Origin: Hyperoodon ampullatus
Lineage: Eukaryota; Chordata; Mammalia; Artiodactyla; Ziphiidae
Direction of reading: 5' to 3'
DNA: 64,000 nt
NCBI GenBank assembly: GCA_949752795.1
Contig: OX457058.1
Location: 35,342,587-35,406,586 of the forward strand
The notes under the pieces were generated by a model. That model did not search any database and was not told the DNA's origin. It was given only the letters and a program-made list of their open reading frames with translations. The translations under genes and the position numbers were made by a program. Every line of letters starts with the position of its first letter. The first letter of the stretch is position 1. Positions 11,280 to 24,169 of the stretch are shown here, in pieces.

Positions 11280-12320
11280 TCCCCAAATACTAACTATATA
11301 TAAAGAAAAAGATTGATAGGTCAAAATTCATTAAAAATAAGAGAAGACTGAGAGAGTGGAACATTAAGCCACAGAGTAGAAGATATTTTCAATACATTTA
11401 TCTGACAAAAAAACACACTCAGATATTTAAAAGAATTCCTACATTAAAAGAAAAGCAACACACTCAATATTTTTTAGAATAGGCAAAAGCCTTGTGGAGG
11501 CAACTTCACAAAAAGGGGATATCCAAATAGATAAAAAGCATGTGGAAATATTTTCACCTCATTATCATCACAGAAATACAAATTAAACCTCAGCGAGATG
11601 CCACTACATCTCTACCAGAATGGCTAAAATTATTTTAAAACAACAATACAAATGCTTCCAGCAATTAATGGAGCAACTGGAACACTGATACACTGTTGGT
11701 GGGAGTATACATTGGTACAACTACTTTGGAAAACAGTTTGGCAGAATCTACTAAAACTGAATATATAAATAGCCATATCCTAAGACTCAGTAATTCCGTT
11801 CCTAGGTAAACACCCAGCATAAATTCTTCATATGCACACCAAAATTCATGTACAAGCAGCATTATTCATAATAACCCCAAACTGGTAACAACTCAAAGGT
11901 CTATTAGGAGTAGAATGAAAACTACATCATGGCTATTTCTATAATGCAATACTGTACGGCAATTTAAAAAGATACACCTGCCACATACAACAACATGGGT
12001 AAATTTCAGATATAACATTGAATGAAAGAAGCTCATGCTGTGTGATTCTAATTATATAAAGTTCAAAAATAAAAGTAAACATACTGTATTATTCCATTCA
12101 CATAAAATTTAAAAACAGGAAAAACTAACCCATGATGATAGAAGTAAATGTAGTGGTTACCTTTAATTTTGGGTTACCAGAGAGACTTCCAGGGAGCTGG
12201 TCATGTTCTACATTGGGAACTGGTTTTGTGGATGTGTTCACGTTGTTAAAATACATCAAGCTATGTACGTATGACCTGTCGGTTCCCTGTATATATATTT
12301 TATTTCAATAAGAAAATGTT
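11280..12320 (+). mobile_element. Ancient L1M 3' portion (ORF2 end and 3' UTR)
   Basis: The order of blocks follows the ORF2 C-terminus of L1: 'ccagaatggctaaaatt', 'cactgttggtgggagtatac' and 'ggaaaacagtttggcag'. A 3' UTR follows with 'ggttttgtggatgtgttcac' and 'ttcaataagaaaatgt'. Divergence is much higher than in the 3032 element. Confidence 0.75.
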
Positions 12321-12776
12321 TAATTCACCCTCCCATGAGCCCTGCATTTAGTGTTGTCAATATTTGTATATATCATATTATCATGATTTATTTACCTACA
12401 AGGAAGCTTAACAAACAATGCTGGTCCACTTCTTCCTCCTTTGTCTGAATAGTAGAAATAAAGTTCATGTCTGATTATCCATGTCTTGAAGTCTCTGTTC
12501 AGTAGAACAGTGACTAAACCATACAAAATTAAATAATCTATATTCAAAAGAACAAAAAGCCTGGGGGGTATTATATGGTGACTGTGTTCCCTGTACCCTA
12601 AATGTTACTTCAAGTTTAATCATTACAGCAGCAGGTTGAAGAAATTAATTAATGTCAAGAAGAGAAAGTAGATAGATAAATACATATAGAAAATACTGCA
12701 GACATTGAATCAAGATGGTGGCTTGAATACACACATCTTTCTCTCCACTGTACCAAATACCTTTAAATAAAACTGA

Positions 12777-12822
<46 letters not shown>

Positions 12823-13092
12823 CAAGACAGAGAGAGAGGCGTATGACACATCCATAACAGTGCTGAAAAACAAAAAGGGTGCCAGCAGCAGATCAGAAAT
12901 GGTGAGAAATTCCTAGAAGACAGAAAGCAGATGGGATCAGAGGTGAAGAAATAGACCAATATAGACAAGGTAGAAAACTGCTCCCAAGATAAAAATTAAT
13001 ACAGAGAAATTCCAAATCTAAATAAAGTGAACATAGAAAGAACAGAGTGAGCCCCCAGGGACTCATCAGGAGACTTGATAAAATAACTATAT
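12321..13092. other. Mostly unassigned, with a (TA)n(GT)n(TA)n microsatellite
   Basis: At 12777-12822 a compound microsatellite runs TA, then GT, then TA. The motif 'caagatggtgg' at 12712 resembles an old L1 5' UTR, but nothing else supports that. No gene is seen. Confidence 0.5.
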
Positions 13093-13106
13093 AGAAAGCA
13101 ACAAGG

Positions 13107-13314
13107 GGGCTTCCCTGGTGGCGCAGCGGTTGAGAGTCCGCCTGCCGATGCAGGCGACACGGGTTCATGCCCCGGTCCGGGAAGATCCCACATGCCGTGG
13201 AGCGGCTAGGCCAGTGAGCCATGGCCGCTGAGCCTGCGCGTCCGGAGGCTGGTGCTCCGCAACAGGAGAGGCCACAACAGTGAGAGGCCCGCGTACCGCA
13301 AAAAAAAAAAAAAA
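13107..13314 (+). mobile_element. CHR SINE, short form
   Basis: Complete element of about 208 bp with a poly(A) tail. A perfect 14-bp duplication 'agaaagcaacaagg' flanks it at 13093-13106 and 13315-13328. The head, B-box and 'gaggcccgcgtaccgc' end are intact. Confidence 0.97.
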
Positions 13315-13399
13315 AGAAAGCAACAAGGATCAGTGGAAACCCTCCAGCCCCATCCCTGTTCCCACATCTATTTCTGAGGGCAGGTTCTGCAGTTACTCT

Positions 13400-13615
13400 A
13401 TTTTAGTTCAAACCGCTGCCCTACTGCTGATTAGAGAAGTAACTGGGCAAATCACTGAAGCTCTCGGTGCCTCCAATTCCTTATCTGCAAAACGTAGAGA
13501 TATAAGGGCTATTAGATATACATGGGTTATAACCCATATATTAGGGTTAATATATGGAAAGCATTTAGAACAGCATCTGACACTGTTAAGCCCCATTAAA
13601 TATTAAACATTAATA
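13400..13615 (+). repeat. MIR SINE
   Basis: The core runs 'gtaactgggcaaatcactga', 'attccttatctgcaaaac' and 'gcatttagaacagcatctga', matching the ancient tRNA-derived MIR on the plus strand. Confidence 0.7.
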
Positions 13616-14154
13616 TTATCAACTGACCAACAAGCAGCTAAGGTGTGTGTCCTGCACCCACACTCTAAAGAGAGTGAACTACTCTAATCAGATGGGCCCC
13701 AGAGTGGGTGTGAAAATCTCAGAGAAGCCAGAGAACCTTCCAAACATCCCAACAACCTCCCTGTCTTGTCCCCCATGGCCACTCACCCTATTGTAAAACC
13801 CACCAGTCCCCACACCCACCCGTACACCCACTCCTTTCAGTGTTTCCCTAAGACTCTTAGGGAAACAAAAAACCTAAGCAAGCTACCTACCTATTGAGCC
13901 AGGCCCAGTCCTTCATTCTCATTGACTGATAACCAGGAATCACAGAAATTTGAGGAAAACTAGGAGCATGAGAGCAAACATCAAAGATGAAACTTTAAAA
14001 TGATCCAAAGAAAATAGAGATAATCAAGGTATAGAGGGGAACTTCTAGAAGTTCTCATTAATGCTCACAGATACACTTGAGAAGATACTGCATGCATAAA
14101 ACAAGAAAAAGCTACAACGAAAAAGGAGCCGTCAGAAGGGGAAAAAAGTTTAAT
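13616..14154. other. No recognisable feature
   Basis: I see no long frame, SINE head or TIR. It is moderately C-rich from 13740 to 13860 without other signal. Confidence 0.4.
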
Positions 14155-14167
14155 AAAAAAGTGTGAG

Positions 14168-14376
14168 GGGCTTCCCTGGTGGCGCAGTGGTTGAGAGTCC
14201 GCCTGCCGATGCAGGGAACGCGGGTTCGTGCCCCAGTCCGGGAGGATCCCACATGCTGTGGAGTGGTTGGGCCCATGAGCCATGGCCGCTGAGCCTGTGC
14301 GTCCGGAGCCTGTGCTCCGTAAAGGGAGAGGCCACAGCAGTGAGAGGCCCGCGTACCGCAAAAAAAAAAAAAAAAA
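14168..14376 (+). mobile_element. CHR SINE, short form
   Basis: The head 'gggcttccctggtggcgcag' leads to a poly(A) tail. The duplication 'aaaaaagtgtgag' flanks it at 14155-14167 and ends at 14388 on the right, merging with the tail. A (CA)n tract follows at 14460-14480. Confidence 0.97.
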
Positions 14377-14480
14377 AAAAAGTGTGAGCATTTCATGGAC
14401 ACAACTGAAATATGAATTGCTTATTGAGAAGACAGAGTTGAGGAAGTGTCCTAGAATCTACACACACACACACACACACA

Positions 14481-17400
14481 AAAATGAGAAGTAGAAAGAG
14501 GTTTGACCCAACCCTCTCTTGGCCCAGACACCCACCTTCTGGATGCCCCACCACTGCATCAGGAAGGCCTGCTGTCCTCAGGCCCAGCTTGGCCTTGGGC
14601 TTCCTGCAGGAGCTGATTTTGAATTGTGGATCCACTCTGGGAAAAGGGGTTACAAGTAGAGTAAATATTCCCAGTCTGCACAGAGGCGGACCCCTCTCAG
14701 CTCTCATGCCTGGAAATTGGAGGTTATTACTGACGGTGGGGACTAGTTGAATCTCTTCTACTTACTTTTTGCACACCCTAGCTTTTTCTGAAAAAAGGAT
14801 ACCTGTGATTTGGCCAAGGTAGCCTCCTGCAGTTTGCACTATATCGGGCAGAACTTCCTCCAAGTTGGTGGCATGTGGGTGAAGACTTCTCTAATTTTCA
14901 GCACTAATGCTGGCTTCCATCCATTTTTATATTCCTCTGGCCATTTTCAATTAGGGTTGATAGATGAGGTTAACATTTTTCCCCATAAACTTCTTTACGT
15001 TTCTTAAAAAGTTTGCCAACATGTACTCAAGTCAATAATTATTAGTTGCAGGCTTCTATGAATCTGACCTTTTAAAAAATTTGATTCTTACTGGTATTAT
15101 CTGTTTGATCCTTTCATAGCAAAATGTAAAATTTTCTTTGTAGAAGACCCTGCATGGTTAAGGCAGAGTCTTACAGGGAACGCAATTAATCATGAAAGTC
15201 ACGCTCCTTCTGGGAAACTTTGTTCCCAGAACCCACTCGTGCATGCAGGACAGACAGGACAGCATGGGAACCCAAGGTTTCACTGGGATTTGGGAGGAGT
15301 TACTCTTTTCCTTTCTTCCATTGTGAGATTTGTTCTGTTGGGTACCCTTTTCATTGACCTAGGTAGGCAAAGATCTGCTAAGTGTCAAGTAGCTCAAGGC
15401 AAGTTACAAAAGATCAGATGAGAAAATGATAAAATGAGCTTTAAATTATAGGATCAAATTTAGCTAAGAAAATGTATTTCATTCTCCTTAAGCCATCCTA
15501 CCCATCCTAGGAAAATTTCACCACCTTCAAAAGGAGGTAGGAAGTTGACACTGAGAATGTTTTATTCCTAATGCTCACCAATAAATACCAGTCTAAAGAG
15601 AGTTCTAACACAGATGAGATACCTGAGTTTTTTAAATGAATAAGCAGGAACCCCTTGTTTTAAATAAAAAATTATAGAACCAAGGCTTGACCTGTGATAG
15701 CTTTTTTCTTTTATATAGATGGTACTTTATAAAATTGAAAAAAAAGAAAAATACAAAATGTAAAATATTACCAAATCTTACTAAAATTTTGACTTAATTA
15801 TAAAAATTAAGAAGCAATGGTTCCCCCTATTCCCTGTCCCTTTACAAAAGTGACAATAGGTTATACATATTTATCTGCAACCACCCCCAGAAAAGAGACG
15901 TTTGCATTCTGACCTCTAGGCACCAAGCTAAATATAGTATTTGGGTGTTAATCTATTCCCTCCTCAGTACTTTGGAGACATTGCAAATTCATTGTTTAAT
16001 GCTGCTAAGGAAAGTCTGAGAGATGAATTTTTGGTAACTTTTTTCGGACTCATTTATTTTTAGGAGTCTTCATCTTAGAAAAAAATTTCCTATCTACTTT
16101 ATAAAGTCAAGTGTTTTTTCCTCATTCGTTTCTCTTGGTCTACATGGAGCCCCTATAAGTTGGACAATCAGGTCAACAGGTCTGTGAATTTTTTTGAAAT
16201 CTATAGACAGAAGCAAAGGACCAGAGTCTTTTGGTTTAAGTTAATAGGAGGAAGAGAGAGAGAAGAAGAGAGATACTGCTGCTCTGAGAAGTAATTGCAC
16301 CCCCAAACTCAGGGCAGATCAAAGGTCAGAAAACCCAGGGACCAGAAGTAGGGCCCTAGGTAATAAGGGGACCCTCCTCAAGAGGATCCTAAAAAGGAAG
16401 TTTAGTGCCACCAGAAACTTTTAAAGTACATTCATTGTACCAATCAAGCAAATGTTAACCAGAGAGGCCTGGGAGGAAATGAAGCACCTGTGAGGAAGTC
16501 AGCTCTGAGTATCTACCAGGACCCAAGAAGAGTCACCTGCACAGTCACCAAACAAGTAGAAGCTTCCCTGACCCGCTTTCCCCTCCTCCCACCGCACACT
16601 CCAAACCCCAAGGGCCAGCTTCTCTAGGGCAGGCGACTCAATGAGAGAAAAATGCAAGCACAAACTGTCCTCGATGGCATGGCCTGCCTGAGTCCTGCCC
16701 CAGCTGGGGAAGGAAGAAGATTAACTCCAGTCACCACTCGAGTTGTGATAATCACGTGGATCTGGAAATTCCAATGGCTGGATTGAGGCTGTGTTACATG
16801 ATTTAAGGCAGTAGTCTTCAAACTTGGGAACTTGTGGAGACTGCGCATGGACAGTTTTAAGGGATTCAGTTTCCAGATCCTCAACCTCTGTACGTACTCT
16901 TTTCCACCACTGATTTGCCTGAGAAGGCTCCCAAATCTGTAACCCACCTTCTGTCACTTTACAAAAGAAAAGCACAGCCCACATCTCACACTTCACTGGG
17001 TATTGGCCAGGGTGAGAAAACCTCTGATGAATCTTCAACCTCGCTCACTCCCTGGAATCAACACGGACATGTGCTCAAGGCTTTCACCTTCCAAAATGTA
17101 ACCTTCCCTTCTTTCCCCACATTCCCCTCTGGCAACCTACTCTAGTCCGTACTTCTCAGGACCGCCTCGTAAAGGAGCCATACACACAGACTGTCTCCAT
17201 TTTCTCACTTTCCTTCACTTCTCAAGCCATGTTGGGCCAGCACTGTTAGCTGCCTACTCAATACAATCTCCAAGTCTTGCTAATAGTACCCAGATTTTGC
17301 TCAGATGGCAAACCAGTCCAGGCAAAATCACTCTTCCAGAAGTGGTAGTCCCATCCCTTGTTTTCCTAGCATTCCTCACAACTACTGTAGTCATGTGACT

Positions 17401-17540
17401 CATTATGGCCAATGAGACCCAAGTAGAGGTCGGCTGGGGGCTGGGGATTTCTGGGAAGTGTCCCTCTGAAATGACCATGAGGTATAAGGCTGCACAGCCA
17501 AGTTGAGACTGTAAAGAAAAGGCTTCAAGAACTGCAGAGA
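14481..17540. other. About 3 kb with no recognisable gene or repeat
   Basis: The open frames are short and overlap on both strands without codon-like structure. A GA-rich stretch lies at 16250-16275. This is the longest block I could not assign to any repeat, so it is the best place to look for unique sequence or a conserved noncoding element. Confidence 0.45.
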
Positions 17541-17752
17541 GGGGCTTCCCTGGTGGCGCAGTCGTTGAGAGTCCGCCTGCTGATGCAGGGGACACGGGTT
17601 CGTGCCCCAGTCCAGGAGGATCCCACATGCCGTAGAGCGGCTGGGCCTGTGAGCCATGGCCGCTGAGCCTGCACGTCCAGAGCCTGTGCTCTGCAACGGG
17701 AGAGGCCACAACAGTGAGCAGCCCGCGTACCGCAAAAAAAAAAAAAAAAAAA
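17541..17752 (+). mobile_element. CHR SINE, short form
   Basis: Head at 17541, tail 'cagcccgcgtaccgc' plus about 20 A. The flanks 'ctgcagaga' (17532-17540) and 'gtgcagaga' (17755 on) are an eight-of-nine duplication. Confidence 0.95.
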
Positions 17753-17884
17753 AAGTGCAGAGATACATTAAGCTGTTGAAGACACACTGACAGCCTCCTA
17801 TCTCTGGACTTTGGGTTATATGAGTAAAATAAGCCCAGATCTGTATGCAGCTACAGTTACTTGCAGCCAGACTCATTCCTAATT

Positions 17885-19215
17885 GATGTACCTTATAACT
17901 GATACACCTTAACTGGCTCCATTCAAACTGCTCTCACCAATGACCTTTTAATTTCTAAATCCCCAAAATAAATCTTAGCTCTTCACTTACATGGGCTCTC
18001 TGGGCATGTTGACTCTATTGACCAACCTCTTTCTCAAAGTACCTCTTTTCTTGGCCTGTGGGACCTAAGTCTCTTCCCCTTCCTCCCTGGACACTCCTTA
18101 ATTACCTTTGTAATTTCTTTTTCTCATCCCACACACAGTCCTCTCCTCCCCACCCCCAATTCATCAGCCACTAAGTCCTATCCATCCTATACATCCCAAA
18201 TATCTCTTGATTCCATTTCCTTCTCTCCATTTCCATTAACACACCCTCAGTTCAGGCCACCATCATCTCACCCCTGAACTACTTTAAGTGCCTCCCAGAT
18301 GGGCTCCTCCAATCCCTCCTCCACACTGCTGCCAGGGAGGTATCCAAAATGTCAAATGAATAATGTCATGCCCCACACTGATTCAGCAGCTCCCTGTTGC
18401 CTTTAAAATAAAACACATATTTGGGACTTCCCTGGTTGCACAGTGGTTAAGAATCCACCTGCCAATGCGGTGGATTCGAGCCCACGGGCTCGAGCCCTGG
18501 TCCGGGAAGATCCCACATGCTGCGGAGCAACTAAGCCCGTGCACCACAACTACTGAGCCTGTGCTCTAGAGGCCGCAAGCCACAACTACTGAGCCCATGT
18601 GCCACAACTACTGAAGCCCATGCACTTAAAGCCCATGCTCCGCAACAAGAGAAGCCATCACAATGAGAAGCCCGCGCACCACAACGAAGAGTGGCTCCTG
18701 CTCGCCGCAACTAGAGAAAGCCTGTGAGCAGCAATGAAGATCCAACGCAGCCAAAAATAAGTTAATTAATTAATTAATTTTTTAAAAAAACCAACACATA
18801 CTCCTTAACACAGTGTACCACACCCTCTGTGATCTGGCCGCCTCATGGCTCTCCAGCCTCATTCTCTGCCACTCTTGATAAGCATTACACATGCCTCCAT
18901 TCCTAAATTTTTAGTCCCTTGAAGCATCCTGTTCTTTCCAGCCTTGGTACATGCTATTCCCATTCCCTTGGAAGACTTTTGATTGCTTCATGGCTCAGCT
19001 CAAGTGTCACTAGGATGTCCAGCCTGACCCTGAGACATAGTTGGGTGACACTCCTGCAAGTCCCCTTAACACAGCACTTATCACGCTGCACTGTCCACCA
19101 GCCTCCTGCAGTGTCCTGTGAGATCCTTGGGAAAAGGATCTTGTCCATCCTACTCATGATGCCATCCCCAGCACTAGCACAGTGCATACCAAATAGTAGG
19201 CCTCCTGGCCAATAA
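17885..19215 (+). mobile_element. L2 LINE fragment, split by a CHR SINE
   Basis: Blocks typical of the L2 ORF2 end and 3' UTR occur in order: 'ctgctctcaccaatgacctt', 'caccatcatctcacccctga', 'cagcagctccctgttgcct', 'gctcagctcaagtgtcac' and 'cagcactagcacagtgcata'. The SINE at 18424-18790 interrupts it between 'cctttaaaataaaacacat' and 'aacacatactcc'. No intact frame remains. Confidence 0.8.
18424..18790 (+). mobile_element. CHR SINE, long form, inside L2
   Basis: The head 'ggacttccctggttgcacag' is followed by repeated 'ccacaactactgagcc' units and the tail 'ccaaaaataagttaattaat'. The flanks share 'acacata' across the L2 break. It carries an odd internal duplication, with 'gattcgagccc' and then 'gctcgagccctgg'. 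Confidence 0.93.
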
Positions 19216-21120
19216 CTGCCCACACAAAATGTACTGAAGGGCCACTGAAATAATTTGTGGACACGTTAAGGATATTGTTTGAATTTCTATTAGTGACACT
19301 TTTCTCCAATAAAAGTCCAGTAAAATTTGGTCCTGAATGATAGCAAGGAAATAATCATAATATCTCTAACCATGTGATATCCTGGCCTGTGATCTCCTGA
19401 CCTTCAGTGAAGTTAAGAATTTAAAAAAAAATTCTCATCATACAGTTGCTATATGGCAATAATAGAAAAGAAAAGCATGATGATTAATTGAAGGAAAGCA
19501 AACCTGTTGTTTTAGTAACGTCAAGATAAGAAAAAAAAATTAGTAATTTATGATTTTGTCTGGGTCACTTTACAAGAGTTATGTGGAATGTAATCTCAGA
19601 AAGTTTTTGAAAAAATCCTCCTATAAAAATAAAACAGCTGAACAGAAAGTTACACGTAAAAAGCATGAATCTATATGACTTCTCTTTGGAAATGGGAAGA
19701 TACCTCTTTCATGAAAAAACAACAAAGAATACAGTATTTAGACTTTTATAAGCCAATAGATCAGCAACTTGTAAGTGTTGAAGCTTATAGGAGAAAAGTC
19801 TGATTCACCCACTATGTTGCAAATAAAACCCTCCAGGGCCACAGAGGCTCAGTAGATCTCCCTAACTGTGCACACGATCCACTGTCACATCCTCTCATGC
19901 TGACCTTACTCACTCTCCCATACTCCAACAAGAGCCAGACTTATGTGAAACTTCAAAACAGGTGGAGAAGAAATCACCTTATATAGTCTAATCCCTTTCT
20001 ATAGCCGTCACATCCTTAGCCGTCACATCCTTTGGCCTCAGCTGTTTGGTTAAATTTAACATTGCTGAACACCCAATATGACCTTCCCCATTCATTGGAA
20101 GGTTTTGGTGATTGCTGGGGTAGTTGTTGCTTTTGCCAACACATGGGCCTCAGGGAGGAGAATCCTCGCTGATTTCACATTCAGTTGGTTTTGGAGATCG
20201 GAGACCATTGAGAGATAAGGATAACAGCGAAACAAAAACAAAGCAAAATAAACCCAAGTACTTGAGATCACACCAGATGCTTAAGTCAAGGTTGGGTCCG
20301 TATCTAGAGCTGAGGGCCAGATTTCATAAAAGCTCCCCAAGCCTGGCCACAAGGAACACAATAAAACTGCTAACGTGAATTCATTCACAATTCAAAAATT
20401 AAGGTGAGAAAGCCTCAGTGCTGCTTGTAATGGCTTGGGTCCACCACCCCTGCCCCCTTCAATACTGTTCCCTCATATAAGAAAAGCTAGTCTCGGGCAG
20501 GTTCCTGGGAGATGCAACTCAGGACCTTCTCCGTTCTTCTCCAAAGAGCCTCCACTCTCCTCCTGGGCGCCCACTCTGCGCTTCCTTAACAAACCCTCAC
20601 ACACAACCCTGCCCTCCCAAACTCTTCTCAGGATGTCTTAAAGTACCCACTTGTTTCCACAGTGTCATTTGAGCTCAAGGCTAAAGGACTAAAATCAAGT
20701 GAGACATCATTGATATTGTAGCAAATAAATAGTAACAATACAATGTACAGTTGGTCTATTTTGAGATGCTGATAAGGGGGAAAGAAAAGGTAAAAAGGAA
20801 TGTTACATTGTTTTCCTTCCCATGAAAACTTTCATGACCTTGCTCAACACTTCACAATGATACTTCCTTTCTGGGGTTTGTCCCTGAAAAATTGTGTGTA
20901 AATCTGTTTTTCATAACTCAAAACATATTTTTAATTCACTTTTGAAGCTTGTTTACTTAAAGGCATCATCAAAGAATCCTTTAGCAAAATGAAAGGGTAC
21001 TAATGACGTAAAGATCACCCTTATATCTATTTGTAATATAAATTCAACTTTGGGAATATCTGCTGTTCCCAAAATGTGGACCATCTCTATGGTTTAGGAA
21101 AAAAAGGTAACTATTTACGC
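19216..21120. other. No recognisable feature apart from a small tandem repeat
   Basis: At about 20005-20033 'agccgtcacatcctt' occurs twice in tandem. Frames are short. I recognise no repeat family with confidence in the rest. Confidence 0.4.
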
Positions 21121-21154
21121 TTTTTAAAAGTTTTTTCTTTTTTGCCCTTTTATT

Positions 21155-21345
21155 TCTTTGCTTTTTAAATTAGGGTATAGTTGATTTACAACAACTAGCA
21201 CAAACAGTTGTGTACAACACAGTGATTCAAATGTTTTATAAGATTATACTCCATTTAAAGTTATTATAAAATATTGGCTATATTCCCTGTGCTGTACAAT
21301 ATATCTTTGAGGCTTATTTATTTTATCCATAGTAATAATATTTTT
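21155..21345 (-). mobile_element. Old L1-type 3' end fragment, reverse strand
   Basis: The stretch 'agggtatagttgatttacaa', 'caacacagtgattcaaatg' and 'atattccctgtgctgtacaa' matches a cetartiodactyl L1-like 3' end read in reverse. A related piece occurs at 58711-58852. Confidence 0.55.
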
Positions 21346-21873
21346 TTCAATTGTACTTGCTCTTGCCCACACAGACTTTTTCCTATAGTCACACTACAGT
21401 CCACTGTAGGAGGTTTTATTGGATACCTTAATCAGGAAAAGACCTTTCTGTGATCTCAAAGCAGATTTCAGAGCCTGCACATATTCTCTCCCTTCTTTGC
21501 CAAACTGAAATTATTGACTCAGAAAATTTAGTAATTTTGCTTTTTAAAAAGCAGCTATAATGACAAAGCAAGGAAAGAAAATCAATGGATCAATTTCAGA
21601 ACCAAATTAAGGCAGCAACATTAGTGTGATCACAAAGCATATGAAATGCCTAAGGCAGGTCCAAGAAACTTGCAGAAATGAGGACAGTAAAGGCCAGCGT
21701 CTTCCTCCACCAGCCCTGCAGCGAAGGGACGGGAGGAGTGTGGACTGACTGCCCACATCACTTTTGTGGAAGACGTCATTTGAGGAGATTGTCCCTAAAA
21801 ACCAACACTTTGGGATCTGCACTTCCAACTTACATCACGGTTGTGGAAGGTGCATTCTACTACAGGGCAAATA

Positions 21874-22354
21874 CAGTAAGTCCCCTACATACAAACCTTC
21901 AAGTTGCAAACTTTCAAAGATGAACGTGCATCTGGTTGCAGCAAGGAACCTGTACCAGCAACGTCAGGTGTGAGTGACATTGCAGCTCGCCCTCCGTCTC
22001 CTACTGCTGACGATCCTTCAGCTCTACCAACTCCCACCTCCTCTCCCTCCTCCAGTCAGTAACTCTTCTTGCCTGTTCACTCGATGCTGGCCCCTGGATG
22101 CCAGCTCTTGTACTGTACTACTGTACTTTTCAAGCTACTGTACTGTAAGAGTCAAAATGTTTTCTTTATTATTTGTGTTGTTTGTTTTTTATGCATTATT
22201 TGTGTGAAAAGTATTCTAAACCTATTACAGTACAGTATTATAGAGCCGATTGTGTTAGTTGGGTACCTAGGCTAACTTTATTGGACTTACGAACAGATTG
22301 GACTTACGAACATGTTCTTGGAACGGAACTCGTTCATATGTAGGGGACTTACTG
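21874..22354. mobile_element. 481-bp non-autonomous DNA transposon with TA duplications
   Basis: The left end 'cagtaagtcccctacata' is the exact inverse of the right end 'tatgtaggggacttactg'. TA dinucleotides flank both ends (21872-21873 and 22355-22356). TA duplication and CAGT ends point to a Tc1/mariner-type (pogo/Tigger-like) element. The inside has no transposase frame. I do not name the family. Confidence 0.85.
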
Positions 22355-22442
22355 TAAGTAACACCTGGGATAAAAGTTGCAAGCACCTAATCAGGTCAAA
22401 AGAAGAGCTTTCTATTAGCAGCTTCTGTAGACTCCTCTCACT

Positions 22443-22745
22443 TTGAAAATGTTAGGGGTCCTCCAAGGTCTGGTTTCAACTCTTCCTTCATCTCTTCTCA
22501 CTCCCCTGTATTCTCTCCTGGGAAATTACATACACTCTCAAAGCTTCACTTACCATCAAGCACCCAAATTATTATCTTTAGCCCCAAATCACTGCCCTGA
22601 GTTCCAGATCCACATATCCAGCCGCTTCCTGAATGTCCCCATCCAAATGCCCCCTACTGAGCTCATCATGTCCCTCTTTCCCTCTGTACCTGCTCCTCCC
22701 TTGCCCACCTGTCCAGACAGCACCAACTTCCTAGGTGATAAGAGC
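22443..22745 (+). mobile_element. L2 LINE fragment
   Basis: Blocks 'ctccaaggtctggtttcaac', 'tgagttccagatccacatat', 'ccatccaaatgccccctact' and 'ctgctcctcccttgccca' follow the L2 order upstream of its 3' UTR. The 128-residue frame across it is a relic, not a gene. Confidence 0.55.
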
Positions 22746-24160
22746 AGAGGCTACAACAAAATCTCCCATGTTACGACTTCTGGCTTTGACCTCAAAAGTG
22801 CATATACATCCCAAACTAATTCAACTTGACTTCTGAAAATAATCAGACACAAAACAAAGAGCAAACACTGCCCCAAAGCTTCCTTCCCTAGTCAGCAACA
22901 CTGGCCTCCACTAGCCTCAGCTTGGACACAACCCCTGCTGAGGCCCTAGGACATCAGAAAGAGAGACCAGGGAGCTGACCAACACTCCACACTGACAAAG
23001 AATTGGCAATAGAATGAGCATTACAGTTTTCACATTATTGTAGGTTGTTCTAATCTGAACAGTTTGCTGCTGGTTATTTGTCTATTCACTCCCAGCCCCA
23101 GCGGCACCCTTCTGCATCTCCTCGGTCGTGCCATGCCGAGGCTGGGACTCTGCAATCTACATTTCTCAGGCTTGCATGCCACTGGCTTCTAGTTATGTTC
23201 TGATGGTGGAACGAGGGAGGAGGGAAAAAAGGCTCTGTTACTGCTTTCAGCATCCACCTAGCAGCAGCAAAAAAGCTCCACCTCCTAGTCTTGGCACTTC
23301 CAGCAGCAGCTCTGGGGTGCCCCCTTGGGGATTCAAGGCACAGCTCTCACCACCCCCACAGGGCACAGCCCACCCCCCAACCCGTGGCGGTCCCTCCTCT
23401 GACCTCTTAGCTTTTGAGATCACAGTTCTTCCCTTTGTCCCCCAGGACCTAGAGGTAGCAGCTGCAATTACTTCAGCATCCACTTGTGTTCTTTCAGCCT
23501 CCCAATCCCTGTAGAGTCAGAAATCCCTCGTATTTGAAATACTTAGCATGATTTCTGTATCCTAAAGGGACTCTGAGTTATGATACAGAATTTCTTTTGT
23601 TGTGTGGTTTGTTTTCTTTTGTTATAGATTTTATATTTTGCTCACAAGATATCACTTTCCCATGGCAGAAGTCTCTACCTCTGGTTACCATTTATTCTGC
23701 CAAGGAGACTGCTTTCCAGAGCGGAAATGGAGGAACACATATCAGTAAGAGGAAACTGAAACCTCGGAAAGAGGGCAGCCGGACCTGCAGATAATTCTGG
23801 GCCCATGATCCATATAACTCAACTTTCAGATTCTCAATTCAACTTTATACCGAATATTTGAGAGGTTAAGCGAAACACAGGCTTGTTTTAAATGTTTGGT
23901 TTTTCTCTCTGTGGACACAAATACATTTTAAGATCTGATGAAAAAGAATACTGCTGACCCCTCTCCCTCCTTTGGCCCCTTCCCCACAAGCCACCATCCT
24001 ATGGAGTCCTGTCCATTCTACCTCCAGCTGCAGGAGCAGTCTAACTCGCCAGCACCTGTACCTGGAAAGACAGCAGCCTCCCACTCTTCCGGTACAGGAT
24101 GCTGGGATAATTGCATGGAATTAATAATCAGTGTGGAAAATGACAAAGCTTACCTCCCCC
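22746..24160. other. No recognisable gene; C-rich stretch of unknown origin
   Basis: From 23100 to 23510 the sequence is C-rich and open on both strands, with 'agcagcagc' runs. It has no splice-flanked or family-like coding signal. It could be part of an old LTR or repeat that I cannot name. Confidence 0.35.
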
Positions 24161-24169
24161 CACAGACAA

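Noticed and set aside
14065..14402. Open frames of 60-108 residues on both strands that recur with almost the same protein at 13.0, 17.5, 32.9, 33.8, 37.1, 41.8, 42.3 and 60.0 kb
   Set aside because: They are frames through CHR SINE copies and their A tails. The repeated protein similarity reflects shared SINE sequence, not a gene family.
22069..22275. Cys/Leu-rich frames as a small membrane protein
   Set aside because: They lie entirely within the 481-bp TIR element and have no independent support.
23128..23514. 128-residue proline/serine-rich open frame as a gene
   Set aside because: The opposite strand is also open, the composition is simple C-rich, and there is no family match, splice context or promoter evidence.
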